DNA from: CAIJXB01 sp964455905
Lineage (GTDB): Bacteria > Chlamydiota > Chlamydiia > Chlamydiales > Rhabdochlamydiaceae
Direction of reading: 5' to 3'
DNA length: 64,000 nt
Assembly: GCA_964455905.1 (NCBI GenBank)
Contig: CAYVYN010000001.1
Span: forward strand, 381,805-445,804
Numbering within the stretch: position 1 is the stretch's first letter; each line of letters starts with the position of its first letter. A program made the translations under genes and the position numbers. Below are positions 43,707 to 52,087 of the stretch, piece by piece. Below the pieces are notes generated by a model that saw nothing but the letters and a program-made list of their open reading frames with translations, was not told the origin of the DNA and did not search any database.

Positions 43707-44818
43707 TTTATTTGGTTTTTTTTCTTATTTTGCTAGTTTTTATTTTGAGTGGCTTTTTGCTCTATTTACGAGTGTATAAAATGCCCTACTTGACCAAAGA
43801 TAAGGATAAAGAATTAGAGAAGAAAGATGCTATTTTGGAGTCTTTATTAGAAGGTGTCGTTTCTTTTGATGCAAAGGATCGTGTTATTTATGCAAATTTT
43901 GCTGCGGGACAGATGTTTTCTTGTGGTAAGAAGAAGTTGGAAAAAGATTTATTAAAAGGTTCTGAAATTCTTGTTTCAAAGAGTTTAGCTTTGCTAGCGA
44001 CAGCTAGGCAATTAGGAGCGGCTGTTACAGACTCTCTTTTTCTAGAAAAAGGAAAAAAAACGTATTTAAACCTTGTAGCAGTTCCTTTGCAAGAAGGCTC
44101 TTTTTTGGTTTTACAAGACGCATCGAGTGATCAAAAGATTTTACAAATGGGAAAAGATTTTGTCGCTAATGCTTCTCACGAGTTAAAAACACCGATTACA
44201 ATTATTCGTGGTTTTGCAGAGACATTGCAAGATATGAAAGATCTTCCAAAAGAAATTGTCGACGAAATTTTAGAAAAAATTGTCAAAAATTGTCAGAGAA
44301 TGAACACTCTTGTCAGAAGCTTATTAACTTTAGCAGATATTGAAAATATTCCCTTAGTAAACTGCGTTTCTTGTGATTTAGGAGCCTTGGCTCAGGAAGG
44401 GAAAAGATCCCTTCTTAGTGTATACCCCAACGCTCAAATAGAAATAGTGGAAGAAGATGGCTGTATTGCTGTTGTTGAGGAAGGGATCCTAGAGCTTGCT
44501 CTTTTCAACTTATTAGACAATGCGGCAAAGTATTCGACTGGGCCTGCTAAAATTACAGTTACTCTTAGCCAAGATGAAGAGAGTGTGACTGTTTCAGTAA
44601 ACGATAAGGGGCCAGGGATCCCTCCTCATGATCTCGATCATATCTTTGAAAGATTTTATACTGTCAATAAAGCCCATTCTCGTAAGCTAGGAGGCGCAGG
44701 CCTTGGCCTTTCTTTGGTTAAGAAAATCATAGAAAAACACGATGGCGTATTGTCTGTTACTTCACTTCTTGGTGAGGGTACTACGTTTACTTTTAGGCTT
44801 CCTAAAGATCGCAGGTAA
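43703..44818 (+). CDS. PhoR-like sensor histidine kinase
   Basis: A 371-residue kinase: one N-terminal transmembrane helix (about 2-24), a short PAS-like domain (LESLLEGVVSFDAKDRVIY), HisKA with the phospho-accepting H159 (FVANASHELKTPIT), and the ATPase domain with N box LFNLLDNAAKYS, G1 VNDKGPGIPP, F box FERFYTV and G2 GGAGLGLSLVKKI. Closest in layout to PhoR/ResE kinases. The start is a TTG that overlaps the cyclase stop codon (TTGA), which suits the membrane helix; no ATG would retain it. No response regulator lies alongside, so the partner is elsewhere. A 345-bp gap follows. Confidence 0.9.
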   Translation: MIYLVFFLILLVFILSGFLLYLRVYKMPYLTKDKDKELEKKDAILESLLEGVVSFDAKDRVIYANFAAGQMFSCGKKKLEKDLLKGSEILVSKSLALLATARQLGAAVTDSLFLEKGKKTYLNLVAVPLQEGSFLVLQDASSDQKILQMGKDFVANASHELKTPITIIRGFAETLQDMKDLPKEIVDEILEKIVKNCQRMNTLVRSLLTLADIENIPLVNCVSCDLGALAQEGKRSLLSVYPNAQIEIVEEDGCIAVVEEGILELALFNLLDNAAKYSTGPAKITVTLSQDEESVTVSVNDKGPGIPPHDLDHIFERFYTVNKAHSRKLGGAGLGLSLVKKIIEKHDGVLSVTSLLGEGTTFTFRLPKDRR

Positions 44819-45163
44819 CCATTTTTTAGTAAGCAGCAGAGGGAATATTCAAATTTTTCAGCTGCTATTAAGTCTCTATAGTGTTGAGTCCTTTATAGCT
44901 AAAGACCTAATAAAAAAATGCATTTTCTCTTAGATATAGGTTCTTTTCGAGGTCGCTTCATTCAAGTGTATTGGATGGGCATGCTATTTTTCTTTTTACA
45001 TCTTTGTCAGTGGCATTTTTTTTGCTTTAGAGAGGATGTAATTTAGGGCTTTTGGAATAATGGTTTCTTTATTGTTTTATTGCTTTGCGGAGGGGCTAGG
45101 TTCGCTCAGAAAGACACTAGGAAACAAATGAAATAAATCATTCAACCGGAATTTTTGAGCTTG
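44819..45163. other. Intergenic region with sigma-54-like promoter and an octamer pair
   Basis: The 345-bp stretch lies between the kinase gene and the convergent pseudopilin genes. It holds no convincing gene; a 42-codon frame from 44918 has no ribosome site or recognisable sequence. Two features stand out: a match to the sigma-54 consensus at 45011-45026, and a tandem TTTATTGT-TTTATTGC pair at 45068-45083, the same octamer that is repeated around the parA locus 10 kb away. No clear terminator is seen. Confidence 0.5.
45011..45026 (+). promoter_or_regulatory. Candidate sigma-54 (-24/-12) promoter
   Basis: TGGCA, eight T residues, GCT: GG at 45012-45013 and GC at 45024-45025 give the required 12-base register, and TGGCA and TTGCT match the consensus halves. 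The sequence points rightward, where no plus-strand gene follows for over 2 kb, so it would drive a small RNA or transcription antisense to the pseudopilin operon. A cognate rpoN exists at 0.6-1.9 kb. Confidence 0.45.
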
Positions 45164-46069
45164 TTATTGTTTTTTTTCTAGATCTATTTTTAGTGAAATC
45201 TGCTCTTTGCCTTTTTGCGTAAGCTTGTCAAATTGAGTTTTATTGTGGGAAAAATCAAACACAGAGAAAATGTCTTGTGCAGGAATAAGCTGCCCATCTA
45301 GTTCTAGTAACTCTTGTTTAAGGACTATGGGGTAGCCGTGTCCTAGTTTTTCTCGTTTGGCTCGTTCTAAAGAAAGAATTTGGTCGGCTAGAGAGGTTCC
45401 AAAAAAAGCTTTTAAGGCAGGGTAGGACGCATAGGAAAAATACAAAGTTTTTGTGTTTTGCATTTCGAAACAAAAAAAATCTTCTAAAGGCGGGTGTCCT
45501 TTTTTTTGTCTCATATCATAGAGCGTAGACCCTTTGAGCATTTTATAAAAAACGAGCTGTAATTCGGAGTCTTCTGGGAATAGATCAGACAGTGATGTGA
45601 TCTCTTGATTTTTATTTTCTAAGAAAGAATTTACAAGATCTTTTGCAAGGTTAGGCTTGTTTTTTTGTGCTTCTTTCCAAAAAAAGGTGTGTCCGTAAAG
45701 ATCTTCTAAAAAAATAGCGACAGATTTTTGTAGATGGGAATTTTGGATTTCTGCTGTAAAAAGCGTTGCTAAATTCCATTTAGCGACAGCGGAAAGATTT
45801 TGTCTTAGTCTATGTGATTCAAAGGTTGAAATATCTTCTTGAGGTTGAGGGATTTTTTCTTTTTTAGTTTTAGAAGGAGGTTTTTTTGGTTTTTTTTGAG
45901 AAGATTTGTATTTATAGTTTTCCCATTTATTTTCTAGTGTTCTTGTGTTTTCTATATAGCTACAAATGCTTTTCTGCTCGGCAGTAAAGATCTTCCCATC
46001 TTTAAATAGCGATAAGCTAAAAAAAGTGAAAATAAGTAAAAAACTAGACACAAGAAAAAGAGCGTTCAT
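45164..46069 (-). CDS. Type II secretion minor pseudopilin-associated protein, GspK-like position
   Basis: A 301-residue protein with an N-terminal hydrophobic helix (MNALFLVSSFLLIFTFFSLSLF), a lysine/proline-rich linker (QKKPKKPPSKTKKEKIPQPQ at about 58-77) and a helical body with no motif I can name. It is the third of three genes overlapping by four bases (ATGA), after GspJ- and GspI-like pseudopilins, the place where gspK stands in type II clusters. It lacks a clear prepilin cleavage motif and has an unusual basic linker, so it may be a chlamydia-specific anchoring component rather than true GspK. Confidence 0.6.
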   Translation of the reverse strand: MNALFLVSSFLLIFTFFSLSLFKDGKIFTAEQKSICSYIENTRTLENKWENYKYKSSQKKPKKPPSKTKKEKIPQPQEDISTFESHRLRQNLSAVAKWNLATLFTAEIQNSHLQKSVAIFLEDLYGHTFFWKEAQKNKPNLAKDLVNSFLENKNQEITSLSDLFPEDSELQLVFYKMLKGSTLYDMRQKKGHPPLEDFFCFEMQNTKTLYFSYASYPALKAFFGTSLADQILSLERAKREKLGHGYPIVLKQELLELDGQLIPAQDIFSVFDFSHNKTQFDKLTQKGKEQISLKIDLEKKQ

Positions 46070-46683
46070 GCAGAGAGAACCCCATTGTTAGCCATTTTTA
46101 GGTAGAGAATAGGCCCTTTATGTAGAGAGGATCGTATTTTTAAATCTAGTTTTTCTTTTCCTGTTTCTATTTCTAATTTAATCCAAAGAGGGAGGTGGTC
46201 AAGTGTTTCTAGCCAAGAATCTTCCCAAGAGGCTTTTTCTGGATCAAAAAATGTAATTGTTAAAGAAGAAATTTCTTTGAGAAGAACCTCTGTTCTTTTT
46301 TTTAGATCAGTTCCCCATGTTGTTAAGCAAAGTTGTTTTCGTTCATCTACATAAAGTAAAGATCTCACGACACCATTAAAAGCTGGGTCTTTATCCGGCT
46401 CTGCTTTATAGGAAAAACAAATTGAGGGAAAAATGCTTTTTTCCTGAGGCGTAAAAAGAAAATTAGGCTCATTGAGATCTTTAAGCCGCAGGCAAAGTCT
46501 TTCTAAACGGTGTTTTAAAAAAAGTTTTTTTTCTATTTTTGCGTGGGTTTCTTGGATGTTTTTATAGCTTCCAAACCAGTTTTGGTACACTGACCAAAGA
46601 GAAGGCACTAAAATCCCTATAAGACAGATAGCAATCGCTACTTCAAGAAGAGTTAGAGAGTGTTTTTTTCTTTTAGTTCGCAT
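46066..46683 (-). CDS. Type II secretion minor pseudopilin, GspJ-like
   Basis: A 205-residue prepilin-like protein. The basic leader MRTKRKKHS is followed by the cleavage site and conserved helix LTLLEVAIAICLIGILVPSL, with the required glutamate at position +5. The remaining beta-rich domain (ICFSYKAEPDKDPAFNGVV, LCLTTWGTDLKKRTE) has the size of GspJ. The tip pseudopilins GspI, J and K help extrude folded proteins across the outer membrane. It lies 4 bp from the GspI-like gene and overlaps the next gene by four bases. The main gspDEFG genes are not in this window. Confidence 0.75.
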   Translation of the reverse strand: MRTKRKKHSLTLLEVAIAICLIGILVPSLWSVYQNWFGSYKNIQETHAKIEKKLFLKHRLERLCLRLKDLNEPNFLFTPQEKSIFPSICFSYKAEPDKDPAFNGVVRSLLYVDERKQLCLTTWGTDLKKRTEVLLKEISSLTITFFDPEKASWEDSWLETLDHLPLWIKLEIETGKEKLDLKIRSSLHKGPILYLKMANNGVLSA

Positions 46684-46687
46684 GATT

Positions 46688-47185
46688 TTAGATCTTTTCT
46701 TTAGGAAATTGGGATTGAAGTGTTTTCTTTGCGATGAAAAAGGTTTTATGGGCTGAGTATAGTCTTTTTTTAGTCTTTGGATTTATAAAATCTACAGAAA
46801 AAGTCGTCGTTCCTTGGGCATTTTGTGGATTTTCTTCACTAATTTTTGTCGATTTAAGAAAAATATGAGCTTCTATCCATTGTTGGTTTTTATCTTCGAG
46901 CAGTTTGATTTTTTTTTGAACTTCCAGGAGTTGTTTTTTTTCGTTAAGCCCAGTGACAAGCAGTTCCCAAGAAAGCTCCCCGGTATGAAGCCGCTCTTCT
47001 ATAGAAAAAAGAATTTCTTCTGCTTTTAAAGAAAGTTGTATGCGTGAAATTTCTTTTAGTTCTTTTTGTACATGTTTCATTGGAAAAGATATTGTTGGAA
47101 TAATAAATAGAGTAAAAAGAGCTATTGCAACAAGTATTTCTAGAAGTAGAAAAGTGTTTGTTTTCTTTTTTTTTATGCGATTCAT
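46688..47185 (-). CDS. Type II secretion minor pseudopilin, GspI-like
   Basis: A 165-residue prepilin-like protein. The leader MNRIKKKKTNT leads into FLLLEILVAIALFTLFIIPT with the +5 glutamate. The usual glycine at -1 is replaced by threonine, which may slow processing by the prepilin peptidase. The frame is open from a TTG at 47203, but the ATG at 47185 gives the normal short basic leader. It is the first gene of the three-gene cluster, transcribed divergently from the acidic unknown gene at 47282; the promoter must lie in the 96 bp between. Assignment as GspI rather than another minor pseudopilin rests on order. Confidence 0.7.
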   Translation of the reverse strand: MNRIKKKKTNTFLLLEILVAIALFTLFIIPTISFPMKHVQKELKEISRIQLSLKAEEILFSIEERLHTGELSWELLVTGLNEKKQLLEVQKKIKLLEDKNQQWIEAHIFLKSTKISEENPQNAQGTTTFSVDFINPKTKKRLYSAHKTFFIAKKTLQSQFPKEKI

Positions 47186-47281
47186 GATAAATAGTATGGA
47201 CAATTTGCCGTATTCTATGCAATTATTATAGCTAATATTTTTAGATTATTTGTTAGTTTATCTTTAACTTAGGGGTTGATG

Positions 47282-48022
47282 ATGCAATTTAAGGGCCGTT
47301 CATTGTATAACTTATTACAACTTAGTAAGCAAGAGGATCCCTCTTTGGAAGTCGAAGAGTGGCAAATACGTGATTATCGTTCTTTAAAAGATGAAGAGCT
47401 TTTTGCAGAATTGGCCTCTCTTGGGATCCCGCTATCTAAAGAAGTTTTTATGATTCATGCGGAAAATGCTGATTCTCCTGAGGATTTGGTTGAATATTTA
47501 TGGATTGCAGAAGATGACTTGGAAGGTGAAGAGAAAGCCTATTTACTTGTTTTTGAGCTGTGGAGACGGTTCCTGACGGTCAGACAAAGCCTTTCGGTGT
47601 TTTTTGATGAGTTAGACTTTCTTGTTTCTCGCTTTGATGGAGGAGAACTCATAGAAGAGGAAGAAGCTCAATCTGTTTTATTTGGGTTACAAGATATTTT
47701 AGATAAAGCAGTGGATCAAGGAGAAAATCAAGAAGAAGTATTTGCTTCAACCTTACAATATACAGCGCATGATATCGAAGGATTCCTTTACGATTATATC
47801 GGAGAGCTTTTAGAAGACGGTAGTGAGGTGTTTGCATCGAAGCTAATAGATGCTTTTGATCCGTATGTTTTTGATAAGAAGTGGTTTGCTCTTCTTAGGG
47901 CCCGTCTGTTTGCTTTATCCGATGAAGAAAGAGCTAATGCTTCTTTGCGTCGCATCTTGGAAGAAGCTGAGGAAGAAGCCGATGCTGTTTTTTCAGAAGA
48001 AGTAGGCAGGTTTCTTTCATAA
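47282..48022 (+). CDS. Unknown acidic helical protein
   Basis: A 246-residue strongly acidic, helical protein of no family I recognise (segments YLWIAEDDLEGEEKAYLLVF and RRILEEAEEEADAVFSEEVG). No signal or membrane segment. Three successive starts (TTG 47276, ATG 47279, ATG 47282) follow AGGGG; the last has the best spacing. Divergent from the pseudopilin cluster and overlapping the end of the convergent phosphohydrolase gene by six bases. Acidic small proteins beside secretion genes can be chaperones, but at this length that is only a guess. Confidence 0.7.
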   Translation: MQFKGRSLYNLLQLSKQEDPSLEVEEWQIRDYRSLKDEELFAELASLGIPLSKEVFMIHAENADSPEDLVEYLWIAEDDLEGEEKAYLLVFELWRRFLTVRQSLSVFFDELDFLVSRFDGGELIEEEEAQSVLFGLQDILDKAVDQGENQEEVFASTLQYTAHDIEGFLYDYIGELLEDGSEVFASKLIDAFDPYVFDKKWFALLRARLFALSDEERANASLRRILEEAEEEADAVFSEEVGRFLS

Positions 48023-48775
48023 AATTTTAATTGGTTTAAAGTCTAGGTAATCGGCAGAGGTAAATACATACTTCGTGCCGTTTACCGATCCAAAAGGCAA
48101 AGTATTTTCTTTTACATTGTGTAAGTGACCAAAAACACAAATATCTACTTTAAATTCTTCTAAAATATCAGATGTGGTCGAAGGTAAAAGAGAGGCTCCA
48201 ATTGGAGGATAGTGGATCAATGCGATCTTATAATCAGCGTTTGGATCCATACATTTTAAACTAATTCGCAACCGCTCCTGTTCTTTTTTAAATATTTCTA
48301 ATGTTTGTTCTTCTGTAGGAGGAGTGCTTTCTTTGCGTGCTCTTGGATTTTGTTTAAACGTAATAAAAGGCATGAAGTCGTATTCTGTGCAGTCCCAAAG
48401 ACGAGTGCCTCCAAATGCAATTTTTTTTCCTTGTACGTGGAGATGGACTGCGTTGTTGTGGATAAAATGGATCGAAGGAGGTAGATTTGCTTCCATTTTT
48501 GCATTAGAAGCCCACCAGTAGTCGTGATTTCCTTTAGAGATGACTTTAGTGCCTGGAAGTTTTTCGAGCCATTCTAGGTCTATTTTAGCGTTTTCTAGGT
48601 TGTTTGCCCAGCAGATGTCGCCAGGTATTAGAACTATATCTTCTTTTTGTATGCAGTTTATCCAGTGCGCTTCTATTTTTTCCGCGTAATTTTCCCAAGG
48701 GTGCCCAAAAAAACTCATATCTTTGGAGGGATTACTAAAAGCTAGATGTAGGTCGCCAATGGCCCAAATGCTCAT
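48017..48775 (-). CDS. Icc-type calcineurin-like metallophosphoesterase
   Basis: Two-metal phosphoesterase of 252 residues with the whole motif series: AIGDLHLA (D and H ligands), PGDICWANN, SKGNHDYWW (Asn and His), IHYPP and FGHLHNV. The family includes cyclic-nucleotide phosphodiesterases and lipid or nucleotide phosphatases. A homologue sits next to glgC in Chlamydia trachomatis, and the same pair occurs here with 56 bp between. With a class III cyclase in the window, cAMP hydrolysis is an attractive but unproven role. Confidence 0.88.
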   Translation of the reverse strand: MSIWAIGDLHLAFSNPSKDMSFFGHPWENYAEKIEAHWINCIQKEDIVLIPGDICWANNLENAKIDLEWLEKLPGTKVISKGNHDYWWASNAKMEANLPPSIHFIHNNAVHLHVQGKKIAFGGTRLWDCTEYDFMPFITFKQNPRARKESTPPTEEQTLEIFKKEQERLRISLKCMDPNADYKIALIHYPPIGASLLPSTTSDILEEFKVDICVFGHLHNVKENTLPFGSVNGTKYVFTSADYLDFKPIKIL

Positions 48776-48831
48776 GTTTGTTGCTACTTGTAAATGAAAA
48801 GGGCTACTTTATCGAAATGCCTATTTGAAAT

Positions 48832-50094
48832 CTATAAGGTAAATCCATCTGGGAGGACTGTTCCTGAGGAGACAACAATAATACCGTCTCGAATAAAAAT
48901 GCCATCTCCATCATAGTGTGTGAGTTTTTGTTTATTTATTAAGTGCACACCATTACCGATAGTCACATCTTCATCGATGATTGTTTTTTCAATAAGGCAG
49001 TTTTTTCCTATTTGAAAAGGACTTATTTCATCTTGGCTTTGTTCGCTGTAGTCTCCGATGACAATTGAATCTTTGATTTTTGTGTTTGCGCCTATACGAG
49101 ATCGGATGCCTATTAAGCTGTGAGAGATTTCTTCTGCTTCAATAATGCACCCTTGGCTAATAATTGAACTTGCTATCTTAGTTCCTTTAATGAGAGCGCT
49201 TGGAAGAGGTTTTTGTGTTCCATAAATAGGATTCCATAGGTCGTATAGGTTTAAGCAGTTTGCTTGACTAGTTAGCGCGAGATTTGCTTCGTAGTAAGAA
49301 GCAATCGTTCCGATGTCTTCCCAGTAGCCGTCATAGATGAAAGCAAAGCTATTGTGCTCTTTAATTTTTTTAGGAATTAGGTCTTTGCCAAAATCATGAC
49401 CTTCTTCTTTGAGTAATTTGATAAGAGATTCTTTACGGAAAACGTAAATTCCCATAGACCCCAAATAAACAGAGGGTGCTTTTTTATTGTCTTTATTAAA
49501 ACGGAAAGCATCCAAAATAATTTGGTCTTGCGGTTTTTCAAAAAAATCAGTGACTTTATTTTCTTCTGATATTTTTAAAAGACCCATTCTCTTAGCTTCT
49601 TTTTCTTTGATGGGAAGTGCTGCGATGACTAGGTCCGCATTTTTTTGTCTTGCGAATTCAACCATCTCGATTAGGTCTAAGTTATAGAGTTGGTCTCCGG
49701 AGAGAATAAGAAAATACTCGGCTGGAACTTTTTGTAAATGTTCTATGTTTTTGCGTACGGCATCGGCAGTTCCAAGAAATCGTTTGATCCCATCTGCTGT
49801 TTCTTCAGGGCAAAGGACTTCTAAATTCCCTCTTTGAAGACTTTGGTGGGCATAGGAAGAAAGTAGATGCTTTTGAAGTCCCGCTGCAAAATGTTGCGAA
49901 ATTACGAAAATTTGATGAATTTGTGAGTTAATAGAATTAGAAATAGGAACATCGATCAGGCGGTATTTGCCTCCAAAGCATACGTTAGGTTTACATCTAT
50001 GCAGAGTAAGAGGGTATAATCTTGTTCCCTCTCCCCCGGCCAATACTATAGCGGCTATTTTGTCTTGGAGCTGGAGATCTTGAAAGTGCGGCAT
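48832..50094 (-). CDS. glgC: Glucose-1-phosphate adenylyltransferase
   Basis: Makes ADP-glucose from glucose-1-phosphate and ATP, the first committed step of glycogen synthesis. The frame is open from 50139, but AAGGAC six bases before the ATG at 50094 decides the start, giving 421 residues. Landmarks are VLAGGEGTRLYPLT (nucleotide loop), KPNVCFGGKYRLIDVPISN, a SGDQLYNLD strand and, near the C-terminus, left-handed beta-helix hexapeptides (IGIRSRIGANTKIKDSIVIG) that bind regulators. Chlamydiae keep GlgC and store glycogen, in C. trachomatis even inside the inclusion. It is followed by the phosphohydrolase gene on the same strand. Confidence 0.95.
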   Translation of the reverse strand: MPHFQDLQLQDKIAAIVLAGGEGTRLYPLTLHRCKPNVCFGGKYRLIDVPISNSINSQIHQIFVISQHFAAGLQKHLLSSYAHQSLQRGNLEVLCPEETADGIKRFLGTADAVRKNIEHLQKVPAEYFLILSGDQLYNLDLIEMVEFARQKNADLVIAALPIKEKEAKRMGLLKISEENKVTDFFEKPQDQIILDAFRFNKDNKKAPSVYLGSMGIYVFRKESLIKLLKEEGHDFGKDLIPKKIKEHNSFAFIYDGYWEDIGTIASYYEANLALTSQANCLNLYDLWNPIYGTQKPLPSALIKGTKIASSIISQGCIIEAEEISHSLIGIRSRIGANTKIKDSIVIGDYSEQSQDEISPFQIGKNCLIEKTIIDEDVTIGNGVHLINKQKLTHYDGDGIFIRDGIIVVSSGTVLPDGFTL

Positions 50095-50213
50095 CGGTAG
50101 GTCCTTGTATAACAAATAGTTTAAATTTCTTGTTAACAAGGATTACGATTTTAATCAAGGATGTATTTCTAAATATTTACATGTTTTTTTTGAGTAAAAA
50201 GCTGTTTGTACTT

Positions 50214-50241
50214 TTTAAAAAGGCCAAAAAACTTTTGGCCT
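50214..50241 (-). terminator. Rho-independent terminator of the lpdA-lipA-HEAT operon
   Basis: A near-perfect 9-bp hairpin (AGGCCAAAA, three bases, TTTTGGCCT at 50221-50241). On the minus strand it is followed by TTTTT. It starts seven bases after the HEAT-repeat gene. Confidence 0.88.
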
Positions 50242-50247
50242 AGAAAA

Positions 50248-51141
50248 TTATTTAGAGCTTTTCTTGGGAGTTGGAGTTTTTCTTCGAAGAGTCCATTGTA
50301 ACTCTTCTTGTAATTCTGGAGGCAAAGAAAGCTTTGTTAGCTTTTCTAGTCTTCCAATAGAGATCGAATCGTCAAGAGAGTCTACTAGAAGAAGTAGGTA
50401 AGTAAAAAATAGCGGCCGATTTTGAGTCTCTGGAAGCTCAAGAAGATCTAGGCTCGTATTTTTTACGAAAGAATCGTTTTGAAAGGGTAATAGAGCGATT
50501 GCTGCATTTTCATTTTCTTGTGTGATAGGAGTTTTCTTTAACGTCGTAAGAAGGAAATCCTTAGCTTCATCTCCTATTTGAAAAAGAGCAGAGATAAGGG
50601 GTTCTTCCCCAAAGAATTCCGCTTTACGGATCGCTTCAAAAAGAGGGATAATCGCTTCTTTTACTTTAAGAACGCCAAGACACTCTCCTGCTAAAATAGG
50701 TGCTAAACCATACCCTGGAAAAAGAGGATCATAGAAGTCATCTTCTTTTAAAAGTCTTAAAAGAAGGGGGATGACTTTTTCTTTCAATGCACAGACTTCT
50801 TCTATAAGTTTTTCTGGGTGTTCTTCTTCTGAAAGAATAAGATCCGCTAGCTTTTTTTGCGTACCAGTAGCTGTTTGTAGTTTGTGGTAGGCTTCTTTTG
50901 CTTTTTCTATTTTTTGGAGATCTTCTTCTGTTAGTAAAATTTCTTTTAGAGGAGATGGGCTTTGTTTTTCTAAGAAGGCAAGTCTTTCGATTCTTTCGAT
51001 ATCAAAAGCCTCTTGGATACCCTTTCCTTCATTGTAATAATAGTCGAGCATGACAGGAAATTCTCCCTGAAAGTGCACTTCTTTATGCATGAGTATTTCT
51101 ATATCTGTTTCTTCTACAAAAAAAGGATCTTCAGCGTTCAT
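50248..51141 (-). CDS. HEAT-repeat-like protein of unknown function
   Basis: A 297-residue acidic protein made mainly of helical pairs. The middle (about 118-215: VIPLLLRLLKEDDFYDPLF, VLKVKEAIIPLFEAIRKAE, LISALFQIGDEAKDFLLTTL) has HEAT/PBS-lyase spacing, as expected for a protein-binding scaffold. The C-terminal tail is basic (RRKTPTPKKSSK). It overlaps lipA by four bases and is the last gene of the lpdA-lipA operon, just before the terminator. A link to lipoate or dehydrogenase assembly is suggested only by this position. Confidence 0.7.
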   Translation of the reverse strand: MNAEDPFFVEETDIEILMHKEVHFQGEFPVMLDYYYNEGKGIQEAFDIERIERLAFLEKQSPSPLKEILLTEEDLQKIEKAKEAYHKLQTATGTQKKLADLILSEEEHPEKLIEEVCALKEKVIPLLLRLLKEDDFYDPLFPGYGLAPILAGECLGVLKVKEAIIPLFEAIRKAEFFGEEPLISALFQIGDEAKDFLLTTLKKTPITQENENAAIALLPFQNDSFVKNTSLDLLELPETQNRPLFFTYLLLLVDSLDDSISIGRLEKLTKLSLPPELQEELQWTLRRKTPTPKKSSK

Positions 51142-52079
51142 ATAGTTTCTTTTGGGGGTGTTGTTTTAGTGAGGATACTTTGGATTTCTCCTGCGTTATA
51201 GCTAGATCGGACAAAAGGACCTGAGTATACGTGTTTTGCGCCTATTTCGTAGCCAAACTCTTCGTATTCTTTAAATTCTTCTGGAGTTACAAACGTTTTT
51301 ACTCGAAGTTTTTTACTATTTGCTTGTAGGTAATGTCCAATTGTAATGATATCACAGCCTGCTTTTACAAGGTCTACCATCGTTTCTTTTACTTGCTCTT
51401 TAGTTTCTCCTAACCCAACCATAATACCAGATTTGACAAACCCTACTTTGTTTTGCGCTTTTACGTAGGAAAGAACTTCTAGTGTTCTTTCATAAGAAGC
51501 TTTATGCCTTACCCGAGGAGTTAATTCTCTTACTGTTTCGATATTATGATTAAAAATTTCAGGGCGCTCTGCCAATACAAGATCTAAAGAAGATTTCATT
51601 CCGCCAAAATCAGAGGTAAGAACTTCTATCGTTACGCCTGGATTTTGCCGACGGACTTCCTTGATGATTTTACCAATTTGTGCAGCCCCGCCATCTGGAA
51701 GGTCGTCTCTTGCCACCATCGTGATGACCACATGTTTTAGTCCTAGTTCTTTCGTGGAGGCAGCAATCCTTTCTGGTTCATCAGCCTCTGGTTGCTTTGG
51801 TGTTTTGTTAAAGTCTATATCGCAAAAACCGCAGTTTCTTGTGCACTCTTTACCAAGGGTTAAAAAAGTGGCTGTTTTTTTCGAATAACATTCCATTCTA
51901 TTAGGACATTTTGCCTCTTCGCAGACAGTGTTTAGGCGATGTTTTTCTAAAATAGCGTCTGTTTTAAATGTTTGACCTCCCGCCGGTATTTTGCGGTGGA
52001 GCCAGGAAGGAAATCTACCTAGCGTTCCTTCCTCGGGATTTTCAGGGAGTACATTTAGCTTGTTTTTTCCGCACGACAT
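51138..52079 (-). CDS. lipA: Lipoyl synthase
   Basis: Radical-SAM enzyme that inserts two sulfurs into protein-bound octanoyl groups. Both iron-sulfur sites are visible: the auxiliary cluster CEEAKCPNRMEC and the radical-SAM CTRNCGFCDIDF. The sacrificial end RSSYNAGE near residue 300 is conserved. Its product lipoylates the E2 subunits that work with the dehydrogenase next door. 313 residues, start eight bases after lpdA ends, matching the chlamydial lpdA-lipA pair. The leading part (KLNVLPENPEEGTLGRFPSW) is a normal family extension. Confidence 0.96.
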   Translation of the reverse strand: MSCGKNKLNVLPENPEEGTLGRFPSWLHRKIPAGGQTFKTDAILEKHRLNTVCEEAKCPNRMECYSKKTATFLTLGKECTRNCGFCDIDFNKTPKQPEADEPERIAASTKELGLKHVVITMVARDDLPDGGAAQIGKIIKEVRRQNPGVTIEVLTSDFGGMKSSLDLVLAERPEIFNHNIETVRELTPRVRHKASYERTLEVLSYVKAQNKVGFVKSGIMVGLGETKEQVKETMVDLVKAGCDIITIGHYLQANSKKLRVKTFVTPEEFKEYEEFGYEIGAKHVYSGPFVRSSYNAGEIQSILTKTTPPKETI

Positions 52080-52087
52080 GGGACGTT

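Noticed and set aside
44918..45046. A 42-codon plus-strand frame beginning MHFLLDIGSF
   Set aside because: No ribosome site and no recognisable sequence. The candidate sigma-54 element lies inside it, so at most one of the two can be meaningful.
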